DNA from: Clarireedia homoeocarpa
Taxonomy: Eukaryota > Ascomycota > Leotiomycetes > Helotiales > Rutstroemiaceae
Assembly (NCBI GenBank): GCA_001465935.1
Contig: LNKV01000005.1
Location: 434,001 to 498,000, forward strand
Direction: 5' to 3'
DNA: 64,000 nucleotides
Of the stretch, positions 10,312-20,350 are shown piece by piece. Numbering within the stretch: the stretch's first letter is position 1; each line of letters starts with the position of its first letter. The notes beneath the pieces are model-generated. The model was not told the DNA's origin. It saw only the letters and a program-made list of their open reading frames with translations, and did not search any database. The translations under genes were made by a program, and so were the position numbers.

Positions 10312-12162
10312 ATGGACAAGGTAATAGGTCTTCTTGGTGGGGGGCAGCTAGGGCAAATGCTCTGCGAAGCCGCAAATCCTCTTGGAGTGAAAGTCGTTAT
10401 TTTGGATGCGCCAAACTCCCCTGCGAAGCAAAGCAATGCAAAGAATGAGCATATTGATGGGTCTTTTATAGACCCTGAAAAAGTACGGGAATTGGCCAAG
10501 CAGGTCAACGTCCTAACGGTTGAAATCGAGCATGTAGATACAGTTGTGCTAGAAGAGCTCGCAAACGCTGGTGTAGAGGTACAGCCAAGTGAGTTTCCTC
10601 TATTAATTTTGCCATTTATCCAAGTTCATAAGGTTCCGTACTAATCTGACCGTAGGCTGGAAAACTTTGCGCACCATCCAAGACAAATATCTGCAGAAGG
10701 AACATTTAACACGAGCGGGGGTACAAACAGCAGTTTCACAAGCTGTAGAAGCTGGGACTCTCAAGGAATTTGGTCGTACACATGGATACCCATTCATGCT
10801 CAAAGCTCGGAAGGATGCCTATGACGGACGAGGAAATTGCCCAGTAAAGTCGGAATCAGATATCCCGAATGCCTTGGAAGTTCTGAAGGACAGGTCATTA
10901 TATGCCGAAAAGTGGGCAAACTTCCAGAAGGAACTTGCAGTAATGGTCGTTAAGACAGAAAATGAGGTATCCACAGATGGAAACTCTACGATTGCCTACC
11001 CGGTGGTTGAAACCATTCACGAAGATAGCATTTGCAAACTAGTGTACGCGCCAGCACGAGCGATTTCGTCAGCAATACAACAGAAAGCTCAAGAGCTTGC
11101 GCGCAAAGCGGTGGGAAGTCTCTGGGGCAAGGGTGTCTTTGGTGTAGAGCTATTTGTGATGGAAGATGGCCAGCTTCTGGTCAATGAAATTGCCCCTCGA
11201 CCCCATAAGTAAGTGTTTGCACAGATTTGTGCGCCTCGATACGAAATAAGCTGACACAATCAATAAGCTCCGGTCACTACACGATAGAGGCATGCCCTAC
11301 TATGTCACAGTACAAAGCTCAACTTCTCTCGATCTTGGGAATCATGCCATCTTTCCCAAACAACACAATCCCATCCATGTTCCCAGCTACCATTATGCTG
11401 AATATCCTTGGTGGGGCCTCCAAAGAATCCCACAAAGAATTGATGCAGCGCGCTGCTACTATCCCTACTGCAAATCTTCACATGTACGGCAAAGAATCTA
11501 AACCAGCCCGAAAGATCGGCCACATCACTGTCATCGGTTCTTCGATGTCGCAAGCCTCTCATATCATCAGCCCGCTCATCGCGATTGCGGACACCATGCG
11601 CGCAGAACGAAAAGGTCTTCCGTCGCCGTCATCCTCTAAATCTCAAGAAACCGTCTCACCACCAAAGTTGGTCGCTGTAACCATGGGTTCTGACTCTGAT
11701 CTCCCCGTTCTCAAGCCTGGTCTCGCCATTCTAGAATCATTAAACATTCCTTACCACCTTACCATCACCTCTGCACACCGTACGCCGGCTCTCATGTCCG
11801 AATTTGCCATCAAAGCTGCTTCAAACGGTTTGAAGGTCATCATAGCAGCCGCTGGAGGCGCTGCACATCTGCCAGGAATGATCGCTGCACAGACCGTCTT
11901 ACCAGTCATTGGCGTCCCAGTCAAAGGTAGCACTTTAGATGGCATGGATTCTCTACTGAGCATTGTTCAAATGCCAAGAGGGGTACCGGTAGCAACTGTT
12001 GCGATAAACAACAGCGTGAACGCAGCGTTGCTGGCAGCAAGAATATTAGGAACTAGCGACGATGCAATCTTTGCAAGGCTAGAAGAATACATGAAGAAGA
12101 TGGAGGATGAGGTAGTAGAAAAGAAAGGGAGGCTAGAGAGCGTGGGCTGGAAAGATTATTGA
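10312..12162 (+). CDS. ADE2: Phosphoribosylaminoimidazole carboxylase (AIR carboxylase)
   Basis: Three exons (10312-10588, 10656-11208, 11268-12162) encode 574 residues, the normal length for yeast-type ADE2. The enzyme carboxylates AIR to CAIR in de novo purine synthesis in the cytosol. The N-terminal PurK-like ATP-grasp half starts GLLGGGQLGQML (residues 6-17) and includes the FGVELF...VNEIAPRPHNSGHYTIEAC signature across the second splice junction. The C-terminal PurE-like mutase half starts near 412 with MGSDSD (416-421) and SAHRTP (445-450), the catalytic loop. Introns have GTGAGT...CTAATCTGAC...TAG and GTAAGT...GCTGAC...AAG. The nearby upstream solo LTR is part of the promoter region. 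In other fungi loss of this gene gives red, adenine-requiring colonies. Confidence 0.97.
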
Positions 12163-13264
12163 GCACTATCGCATACAATGCTAGATTTTTGTGCAATGTT
12201 AGAAGAAGGCGTTAAGTGCTTAATTTAGATACCTCGTTGATAGCGCTGAAATGGAGAATATCGTTGCCATCTGCATTCGAGGCAGATCTTGTAATTTGAA
12301 GTGCCAGTACGCAAGGCTCTTTATGACTGTTCTCGTGCTGCAATTGCGGTTGCCGGGGCTTTTGTCCGGCTGTGAAGAGTAGGCTGCGGCGTGGGGCCCC
12401 ATGGGCCGGGTTTTCCACTTCTTGTCCCGCCCACTAGGTCCCCATAGGCTAGGCGAGTAATAGAACAATAGGATATCCCGCCTATAGGTTACCTAGTAGG
12501 CTGCCAAGAACCCAGCGGGCTGCTAAGAACCCAATAAGCTGCCAAGAACCTAGGACCTATTGTAGACTAAGAAGTTATATAGTAAATAATTTCTACTAAT
12601 GTCAAAATTGTACTTTTTCTACTATACTTTGTATTAAAAATTGAACTTGTAATTTTATCTAGTTAAAATATTATATATTTTCAACTCCACTGTAGTCTCT
12701 TCTATGATAAATTAGTTATTACCTATTACCTTGTAGACTACCTATTACTTATAACTCAACTTATTACCTACTAGGTAATAGGTAACTTACAAGTTCTGAA
12801 CATCTCTTCGGAACTTAAAAATAAACAAGTTCGGGATTAGAAATCCGAATTTCGTGGATGAACTACTAGTGAACTGTGAAATAAAAGACTTGATTTGGCA
12901 AGTTAATAAGAGCTGTCAATTTGGGGCTAGAAAGGGGGTGGCTAGGTAGCTGGAAGGAAGGCTAGAAAGCGAAATAGTTGACAACTACTTCTTGAAACAG
13001 AAAAAACTACATATGAAGTAGTTGGGGAAGTAATTGAAGTGGCTAGCAGATTGGAGATGTACTAGGGTTAATATATTACCTTAACTCTATGCGCACCTTC
13101 AAATATCGACCTACTCACTGTGCCCGGTTAACCATCTAGCTGGCCCATTCGTAGTTCAGGTAATATTGACGGATAAGCAAGGTCTTAAGACAATTGAATT
13201 TATGTAGGACTCCGCTTGCATTATTGTATTATCTATCTATCCAAATATTCTCTACTTCTATTTC
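12163..13264. other. AT-rich intergenic region, likely decayed repeat
   Basis: After the ADE2 3' flank, a GC-rich block (12340-12440) passes into a strongly AT-rich block (about 12560-12840). Three near copies of gctgccaagaaccca lie at about 12500-12555. Short palindromic runs such as cctactaggtaatagg lie near 12768-12783. This looks like a mutated transposon relic, but no terminal repeats or protein traces were found. Confidence 0.4.
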
Positions 13265-14859
13265 CTATCCACCCTTCTTCTTCTTCTTTCCCCTAACTTC
13301 TCCTCCTACACCCATCTTCCCCTTCCCCTTCCCCTTCTTCTTACCCCCTTCAACACTCTTCCGCAACTTCTCCAAGCTCCCTGTAGTAAGCACTAGCCAC
13401 TCCAATTCCTCTTCCTTTCCCTTCGCATTCCCCCTCCCCCTTCCATAAAACCCCAAACTCCTAATCTCCACCTTCCAACCCTCAGTGCAATTAACATAGC
13501 TATACTTACTTTTCATTCCCTTGCCCCCCTTAAACGTAACATCTACTTTTGCGGCGGGCAGCGCGCGGGTGCGGACGCGTAGGAGATGTGAACGGTGTGA
13601 GAGTTGCTTGGTTTCGTGAAGGGTGCGGGATTGGCAGGTTGTCATCTACGTGGAGGAGAGAGGGTGTGTTAGCTGTGCGGTGGGTGATGGTGATGCAAAG
13701 GGGTGGGATAGGGGAAGAAGGAAGGAGAGAGATAAGATAGAAGGAGGGAGAATAATAGAAAGACGGATAGGACGGAAGATAGTGGGTTTAGAGTGTATAT
13801 AGAACACTATCTAAAACTCTCCCTCAAACCAGTCTCAATACCAACAACCCCAACACATTCCCCCTATCTCTCCCCCATATCTATAACGAAAAACTTAGAA
13901 AAACTCACAATAGCAATCTCCACCACAGAATCGATCCTCAACGGACTTGGTGCATTTATAATAACAGCCGGATGATCAAAAGCATTAACATGCAAATCCG
14001 GATCCACATATGCATTTGGCAGCATATCGATTTTCGAGGGCAGCCATACGACGGTTCCGGGAGCGATAGAGGGAAGATGCTGAGATTGAATGTAGTAGGA
14101 AGGTGGTTGGGAGGGGAGGGAAAGGGAAATATAGGAGGGTTGGTGAGAGAATGATGGGAGGCGGGGTGGTGGGGAGGGAGAGGGAGAGAAAGAGGGGGAA
14201 ACGGGAAGTGAAGGCGAGGACGAAGGGGAAGCTGGTCGTGGTTTTGTTTTGAGTAATGATTTGAACCGTGCGCGCAGTGATAACTCGTCAAAATTCGAGG
14301 CAATTGAGGGACGTATTCGTGTCTGCAAAGAGTTTCTGCGTACCACGAGCGATGTCGGCTCCTCTGACACTGAGACACCGCGCGATCGTGGTTGTTTCTT
14401 AATCAAAGATCTCCGTTGTGCACGCAGTGAAATTTCCTCCGAATCCAAAGGGATACGAGACCGCGTTTGCTTCCCCCCCTTTTCCCCTTTTTCTACCACC
14501 ATGAGCTCATCTGCTTCTTCCTCGTCATCAGAAATAACAATCACCTCCTCCCCTAGCCCCCTCCCCAACCCCTCCCCCAATGACATCGACCTCGTAACCG
14601 GGCTCCTCACACCCGAGCGATACATATTCCTCAACGGCGACTCATTCCTCGGAATCGCCGCTAACGAGTTTCTCCTCACCTCCATTGTCCTCCTCCCTTC
14701 CACTCCTTTCAGCAAAGGATTCGCTCTCCTTCCGCGCACACTCTGAGATTTCCCGCTTCGTTCCTGGACTCCCCCGCGGCTAATATTTCGCGTAAGCGCA
14801 ATCCTCCTCTGATCCCTCTTCCTATTTTTCGGTATGGATTTTCGCCGTGAATTTGTCAT
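13265..14859 (-). CDS. Unassigned protein with SIM-like motif and basic tail
   Basis: Probable exons are 14859-13909 and 13645-13265 (about 443 residues), joined at GTGAGT and CACGTAG with branch GCTAAC. The intron would be 263 nt, long for this genome, so the junction is less certain than others. Residues 1-120 are Arg/Ser-rich. EEVIVISDDEEE near 104-115 is a hydrophobic-acidic SUMO-interaction-type motif. Three spaced copies of an Arg-rich element follow (SLRAQRRSLIKKQPR, SLVVRRNSLQTRIRP, SLRARFKSLLKTKPR). A Pro/Ser linker leads to PGTVVWLPSKIDMLP and FDHPAVIINAP, a pattern I recall from an uncharacterised fungal family with a following KSYVN-like block (here KYSYVN). The C-terminus is Lys/Gly-rich. 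Nuclear location is inferred from the basic runs. Confidence 0.55.
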
Positions 14860-14861
14860 AG

Positions 14862-15580
14862 TTATCGGGATATCAATCTTAGGAATGAAGCAACCATAAA
14901 AAAGTATAATGTTATGTTACAAAATGAAGTCTTAATTGCAAAACCGAATGAGATATATTTTACTTTGGCCTCAGATAAATGAACAAACAAAGAAGGAGGA
15001 GAAAGGGAATCGTAATACAGCTTAGTTTCTAGAGGATAGAAGGAATGGTTGCAGCAAAGCGATTCTTTCTTTGTCTGTAAGTTTGCATCAAGATGATCAA
15101 CCACTTCATCTGTGAGAAAATATTCAGGTGTTTTGTCACATGTTTTGTCGCAACTCGTCTCCGCAAGTGTAAAGAAACACAAGTCTAGAACACGGTCGGA
15201 TCTCGCATGTGCTGGGAGTTCTACCGGCTCCCGGAGTATTGCCCTTTGAGCATCTCTCAGAATGACACGCTCCATGGTGACGCCTGACGCAAAAGCAGCA
15301 CCAAGTATAAAGGCGATCTGTAGAAGTGAAACAGCTCCTGTAGAGGTAAATGGCTTTTGTATCTTTGAATGACTCCCGTATCCTGTACATTCCTGTTCAC
15401 CCGTATAATATGCGATTGGAATGGTGTAACCCAGGAGTTATAAGCAATCATTTGGAATATCTATAAAAGGTTCCCATTTTCCATAGGTTAGATAAACGTT
15501 AGTCAAAGTCATTTTATATCTTACACGATCGGAACTGCGAGCGCAGCTGCAGTGGTAATCAGAATAGCCGTCGGCTCCAT
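14862..15580 (-). pseudogene. Possible small membrane protein, gene model unresolved
   Basis: A likely first exon starts at 15580 (MEPTAILITTAAALAVPIV, hydrophobic) and is followed by GTAAGA. Downstream, the frame ending at 14862 reads QIAFILGAAFASGVTMERVI, then EPVELP...VLDLC and EVVDHLDANLQ. The strong donor does not put these pieces in frame. Only a weak GTGTAA donor would. The alternative frame gives a Cys-rich tail after the hydrophobic start (WCCFC, HSERC, STCEIRPC), which could be a secreted protein. The sequence is related to the decayed copy at 16469-16886 (shared EP[VL][ED]LP and LDLC-x-F, and DNA TTCTAGACTT). Its stop falls two bases before the next gene's ATG. I do not recognise the family. 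Confidence 0.35.
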
Positions 15581-16468
15581 TTTTTGACGAGTTCTGGCCC
15601 GGTTTCGAATGAATAAGCGACATGTTACTTCGTGTGCTTGAATTCTGGTGTTAGCGAGTGTGAAGGGTAGTATATATATAGGGTAATAGAAAATATGAAA
15701 CTCATCTACTAGCTGCAAGAGGTATCTCAATATATAATGTTTTTGCAATACTGAGATAAGCTTGTAGGAGGGCTAGAAATCCTAAAGATAATGCTCTGGT
15801 ATAAATTGGCAATAGCTGGTGATTCGCTAGGTAAGAAGGTAGAACTGTACTAAAGCTAGTCTACCAGCAATACAAGTATTGCGGAACAATTACATCATGT
15901 CAACATGAAAGTTGAGAAGAAACTCTAACTCTTTATTCTACTCTGGTTGGATAAGATGCAACTGAAATATTATATGTGTTCAGATTAGGGTGATATAAAT
16001 TGATTTGCACACTGATGATACTAGGAATGTGATTACAGGTAGAATTAAAAATATTTCACTCTTCGCCCATAGCTCGACCAATCATAAAAATGAAGTGAAA
16101 AGTTTTAAGATTCGTTGAATAAGAAAAAATACACCTCCAGAATTGAGCATAAGTATTTTGGAATTGAGTGAAACAGACTAGGACACATTATGAGCACCAA
16201 GTCCCTTTTCTAGATCTCCTCCGCCTGCGGCCGCCACTGCACACAGCTGCCTCTTTTCAGTATCTTCAAGCTTCTCATGTTCCCTTATCTCTTCAGCTAC
16301 CTCTTCTAGCTTACTTTTCTTCTTGTTATATCGATCGATACACTCCTAAACTGTACGTAGTTTCTTTTCAAACCCCCTCGGATTTTCTTTGGTTGGAATA
16401 TCGCACTTTCCGACCCAGTCTAATGGAGCGCAGAAGCCCAAGCCTAGCGCTCTTCGATATTTTTCTTT
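15581..16468. other. Intergenic, AT-rich
   Basis: This stretch lies between the two related decayed sequences. It holds AT-rich DNA, a CT-rich block at 16210-16330, and no recognisable gene. Confidence 0.5.
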
Positions 16469-16886
16469 TTATCGATAATCTAAAGCTATAAGGCCACATT
16501 GCCGTGAAACAGTGGGATGTTGATTAATCCGAGTCTGAAGATACTCAAGAACTTCGCCGCTTCCTTCTATGCAAGAGAAAGGTCCGTAAACCGCAATGTC
16601 GAAAACACATAAGTCTAGAATTATATTTTGTATTTCCTCTGGAGGCAAATCGAGTGGCTCAAACAGCGCTTTCGAGCGCATTCAGAGAGCGCGCTTCTCA
16701 CATTCACTGCTATAAAATGGGTTGAGATGACACAGAGCGTTATACAGCGCCCAAGACACCACAGCGGGAGCGAAAAACCGAATAACAAAAAAGTCGAAAA
16801 TGAAATATGTGTTCAGTTTTAAACAAAATTTTGCACGAATACTACGAGATACATCAGTAAAGTGTCTTATTGTGAACTGTTTAGGG
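16469..16886 (-). pseudogene. Decayed paralog of the 14862-15580 sequence
   Basis: One minus-strand frame runs from the LTR edge to 16469 with a single in-frame TGA at about 16682-16684. Before the stop it is hydrophobic (FFVIRFFAPAVVSWALYNAL). After it the frame reads MRSKALFEPLDLPPEEIQNI then ILDLCVFDIA and EVLEYLQTRINQ. The order of a hydrophobic segment, EP-x-[ED]LP, LDLC-x-F and EV[LV]xxL matches the sequence at 14862-15580. No in-frame ATG is seen upstream of the hydrophobic part. The solo LTR at 16887-17107 abuts its 5' side. The insertion may have removed the start, and the stop codon breaks the rest. Confidence 0.45.
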
Positions 16887-17107
16887 TGTGACGAGACCAC
16901 TAATGAAAGTACTGAATGACCTTAGAATATTGAACTACGGAACTAATGCTATATACAAGAAGAAGAAGAGACGCCTTATATAGAACCAAAGGGCCCCCAG
17001 GGCTATACTTAGCGATGCCCTTAGCGAAGTAGCATCCGGGTTGGCTATATGCAACTATATGTACAACTACGTGTACGACTCAGGTGCAGTCGGTACGAGT
17101 CGTCACA
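16887..17107 (-). mobile_element. Complete 221-bp solo LTR with target duplication
   Basis: On the plus strand the element starts TGTGACGA and ends TCGTCACA, perfect inverted termini. It is flanked by TAGGG at 16882-16886 and TAGGG at 17108-17112, a perfect 5-bp target-site duplication. Read on the minus strand it matches the copies at 1-182 and 9974-10140 through ctaagggcatcgctaag, the TATA tract and gtagttcaatattctaagg, so this insertion is in the opposite orientation. It is the longest of the three and serves as the reference copy. No internal retrotransposon sequence remains. Confidence 0.95.
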
Positions 17108-17112
17108 TAGGG

Positions 17113-17909
17113 AATTGTACTTCGTAAGCAAAGAATGAGTTCTTATATTTTTTCTTCTTTGCAGAATCGCTTCAATTCGTGTATATCTCAGCGGAGATAA
17201 AAATTTGAACAGCGAAATGTTGCTTCAAATGAGGTAGAGCGAGAACGAAGTTGGAATAGACTAGACTAGTAGCCCCTGACGCTAAGATGGTCTTGGCTAT
17301 TCGCTTACCCGTGTAAACCCAAAAGTCGGAACCTAGGCGCAGTTTATTCAAGAAGCTATAACTAGCGTTCGAGTCCGTCGAAGCAGTTCTTGGTCCTAAA
17401 CTGTATATACTATGCCCTATAGCTAGAGAGCCATAAGGCATCATTTATCCGAGATTCACCCTTTCGCACGCAAGGCGCGGCACTGTTGCGAGCATATTGG
17501 ATAATTGATTAGTGATTAGTGAACCCCTCCGTGTGGGGTAGTCAAAATGACTAATCTCCCTGCATGAATAATCACCTATCACTGCGATTGGAAAGTCTGA
17601 ACAGACGTGGAAATTATTGATGAGGTATACTGTCGTGCAGAATATTTCTTCTTTTGATATTTTGGGCTATAATTCCATGCAGAATCGTTTACTTGGCTTT
17701 TGAGAGGTGTCCGAACTCCGCGGCAAGATCACTAATCTAATGGAAGATGCCAAAGGAGGGAGGAGGGAAGGTGCGTGGTATATAAGAAGGGGAGGAAGGA
17801 GATTGAGAGACAAAATTCAGCATAGAAAATTCTTCCTAGAAGCCAAATCAAATTTCAATCTTCAAATTACCAACCATTTTACCCAAAACAAAAAACAAAG
17901 AATAACATC
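17113..17909. other. Promoter region of the NmrA-like gene
   Basis: No coding region was seen. Stress-element-like CCCCT and TGGGG pentamers lie at about 17523-17540. The 3' part contains the TATA box listed next and an A-rich leader (ccaaaacaaaaaacaaag) just before the ATG at 17910. Confidence 0.5.
17779..17786 (+). promoter_or_regulatory. TATA box of NmrA-like gene
   Basis: TATATAAG lies 131 bp upstream of the start codon at 17910, a plausible distance for a short fungal leader. Confidence 0.55.
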
Positions 17910-19133
17910 ATGAGTCGCAAAGAAATCCTAGTCATCGGCGGTACAGGTGCCCAGGGAATTCCTGTCGTCAAAGGTATGTAGATGAAAAACCCCACTGAAA
18001 AAACATCACTGATTCCCCTACCGGTCGTGCAAATTCCCAGATACTAACACAACCATCCAGCCATCTCGTCAAGCACCTCTTTCTCCGCTCGCGTTCTTAC
18101 TCGCAATCCCGCCTCCGCTCGTGCCAAAGAACTCGCTGCCCTCCCGAACGTCACCCTCATCCAGGGATCTCAAGATTCCCAAGCCGACCTTCACGCCAGT
18201 TTCCACGGCGTCTACGGGGCATGGGTCAACACAGACGGTTTCACTCTCGGCGAGAAAAACGAAATGTTCTACGGATTGCGGGCGTATGAAATCGCGCGCA
18301 GTGAAGGCGTTCAACATTACGTGTATGCTGCCACAGATTATGCAGTTAGAGATGCTGGGTGGGATGAGAAGTATCATTGGGGTCATAATGACGCAAAGGG
18401 TAGGGTGGGGGAGTTTATTTTGGCAATGGAGAGGAAGGATAAGGAGGAGGGAAAAGAGGGGATGGCGAGTTCGTTGCTTACAACAGGGCCATATGCGGAT
18501 ATGTTGATGGATGGAATGTTTGTGCCTGAAGAGGGAGATGACGGAGTATGGGTCTGGAAAAATCCCGCTAGTATGTGATATTTTTCTCTAATCGCATTCA
18601 GTTTTGGATGTTCTCGTTCCCGAACCTTGATTTTTACTTACACTACTACAGAATCTGGCAAGATTCCACTCATTGCCCTGGCCGACGTCGGAAAGTACAG
18701 TCTCTGGCTCTTCGAGCATCCCAGCGAAGCGTCTGGTCTCAATCTCCGCGTCGGTACCGCCTCGGTTTCCTTCGCGGAAATCGCAGAAACATTCACGCGT
18801 GTAACCGGCAAACCCGCCATCCATGAATATATTCCGTTGGAAGAGTATCTCCCTATTGCGGAACCGTACCCTAATGCTCCCGCAAACTTTGCGGCAGGCC
18901 CAACAACGATAAGGGATGAAGCGATTATGACCTGGAGGGAGAACTTCAGTGCTTGGTGGCGCTTTTGGGGCGAGGGAAAATGCCTGCCAAGGGATGAGCA
19001 AATGTTGGATAAAGTGCTGCCGGACAGGATTAGGGGTTTGGAAGAGTGGATGAGACAGGTGGGGTATGATGGACAGAGAAAGAATGTTTTGAAGGGGGCA
19101 GAGGATTTGAGGAGGAAAAATGCATTGAAGTAA
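17910..19133 (+). CDS. NmrA-like / HSCARG-type NAD(P)-binding protein
   Basis: Three exons (17910-17973, 18061-18570, 18652-19133) encode 351 residues. The start at 17910 follows an A-rich leader. The N-terminal Rossmann motif is VIGGTGAQG (residues 8-16), followed by SARVLTRNP and a typical short-chain-dehydrogenase core with YVYAATDYAV where classical enzymes have the catalytic Tyr-x3-Lys. That lysine motif is not evident, so it is more likely a redox sensor or atypical reductase of the NmrA class. The C-terminal half has FAEIAETFTRVTGKP and LADVGKYSLWLF, usual in this family. Introns have GTATGT/TACTAAC/CAG and GTATGT/ACAG borders. Neighbours give no pathway context. Confidence 0.9.
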
Positions 19134-20350
19134 CAGATGGTTTACTAGCATTTAGGATGGAATCTTGGTGGTCGTGATAGTTCCGGAAGAGGTAAAGTTG
19201 CGATGCAGTGGGTGATGAATATTGTTTCTTTACTGTCTTTATCATAATTTATTAGATGACAATGCTGAAAGCTGTGATCGATGTTCATTCACTATGAAAT
19301 GATAGGAAAAAGGTAAGCGAGAAAATATATACAGCTGGAAGAGGGGGTATTAGACAGACCAAGATAGATTAAATGATTGGGGAAACATTTAGATAATATC
19401 TGCTCACTAGAACAGAAAAACATATATATATAAGATTATTATTAAATATAGCAGATATACAGCTAAGTACAGTTATATAAGCGGGTTTTTCTTTCAATCA
19501 CTTGGCCCGTTTTTTTCACACAGGTGGTCCGGGCTTACGATAATATTATTCCTTTCTCTAAATACTCATCTCTGTTCAGTCAGTCAATACCCAAGCTACT
19601 CTTAACTACCCATCTACCCATCTTATCCCCTCGGTCAACCATTCCTACTCAGACACTAAACCTAACTCAAATCACAGAACCAAACTCAGATCGCATATTA
19701 CACACAACACAACAGAAAATCACTGTCACCAAACCAACCATATCAAGCAAAGTGGAAAATATCAAATTCACTAGTTATTCCCTCATCCCCATCACTATCC
19801 ATATTCTCATCCAGAGCATTAGTACCAACGAGTATCTACAGATCTACCCCCCACCACCCCATCAAGCATTTCACTTCTCCTCTTATTTACAATCTCCCCT
19901 CCCCCAATTCCCACCACTACCACTTCATTACCCACATGTCCTTCTATGCTGCACCTTTTTAATTACCTCATCCATCCATGCTTGCATCTAATCATATATA
20001 CAATCTCAAATGCCATCTGTCTTCCACAGTCATCTATTACATACTTTTGCCACGTGTGGTTATCTTGTTCATCTGCACATGCGATTCTTGATGATCCACG
20101 CTCTTTTCAAATAATTCGTGAATTTCCTTCTCTTCCGCTCGGTGACCCATCCGACTTATCTGACTTCGTTTCACTGCTCTATCTTTCTTGACCCTGCCGT
20201 TCTTTTTGTCACATTTGCACCTTCAACCGCCACACTTCCTATGCTGTCATCTTAAATCTCCGCATCCTTCTTTACTTCCCCTTCGACTCCTCTCCCTTTC
20301 AACATTCCCCCACCTGTCTAATCGCTTCCTTCCCACCTCTCCCTCACAGC
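19134..20350. other. Intergenic between convergent genes
   Basis: This is the 3' flank of the NmrA-like gene and of the transporter on the other strand. The plus strand of about 19540-20350 is C/T-rich (A/G-rich in the transporter 3' UTR sense). No gene was recognised. Confidence 0.6.

Noticed and set aside
17320..17400. A possible tRNA near gcgttcgagtccg
   Set aside because: Only a T-arm-like string. No acceptor stem or anticodon arm could be formed.
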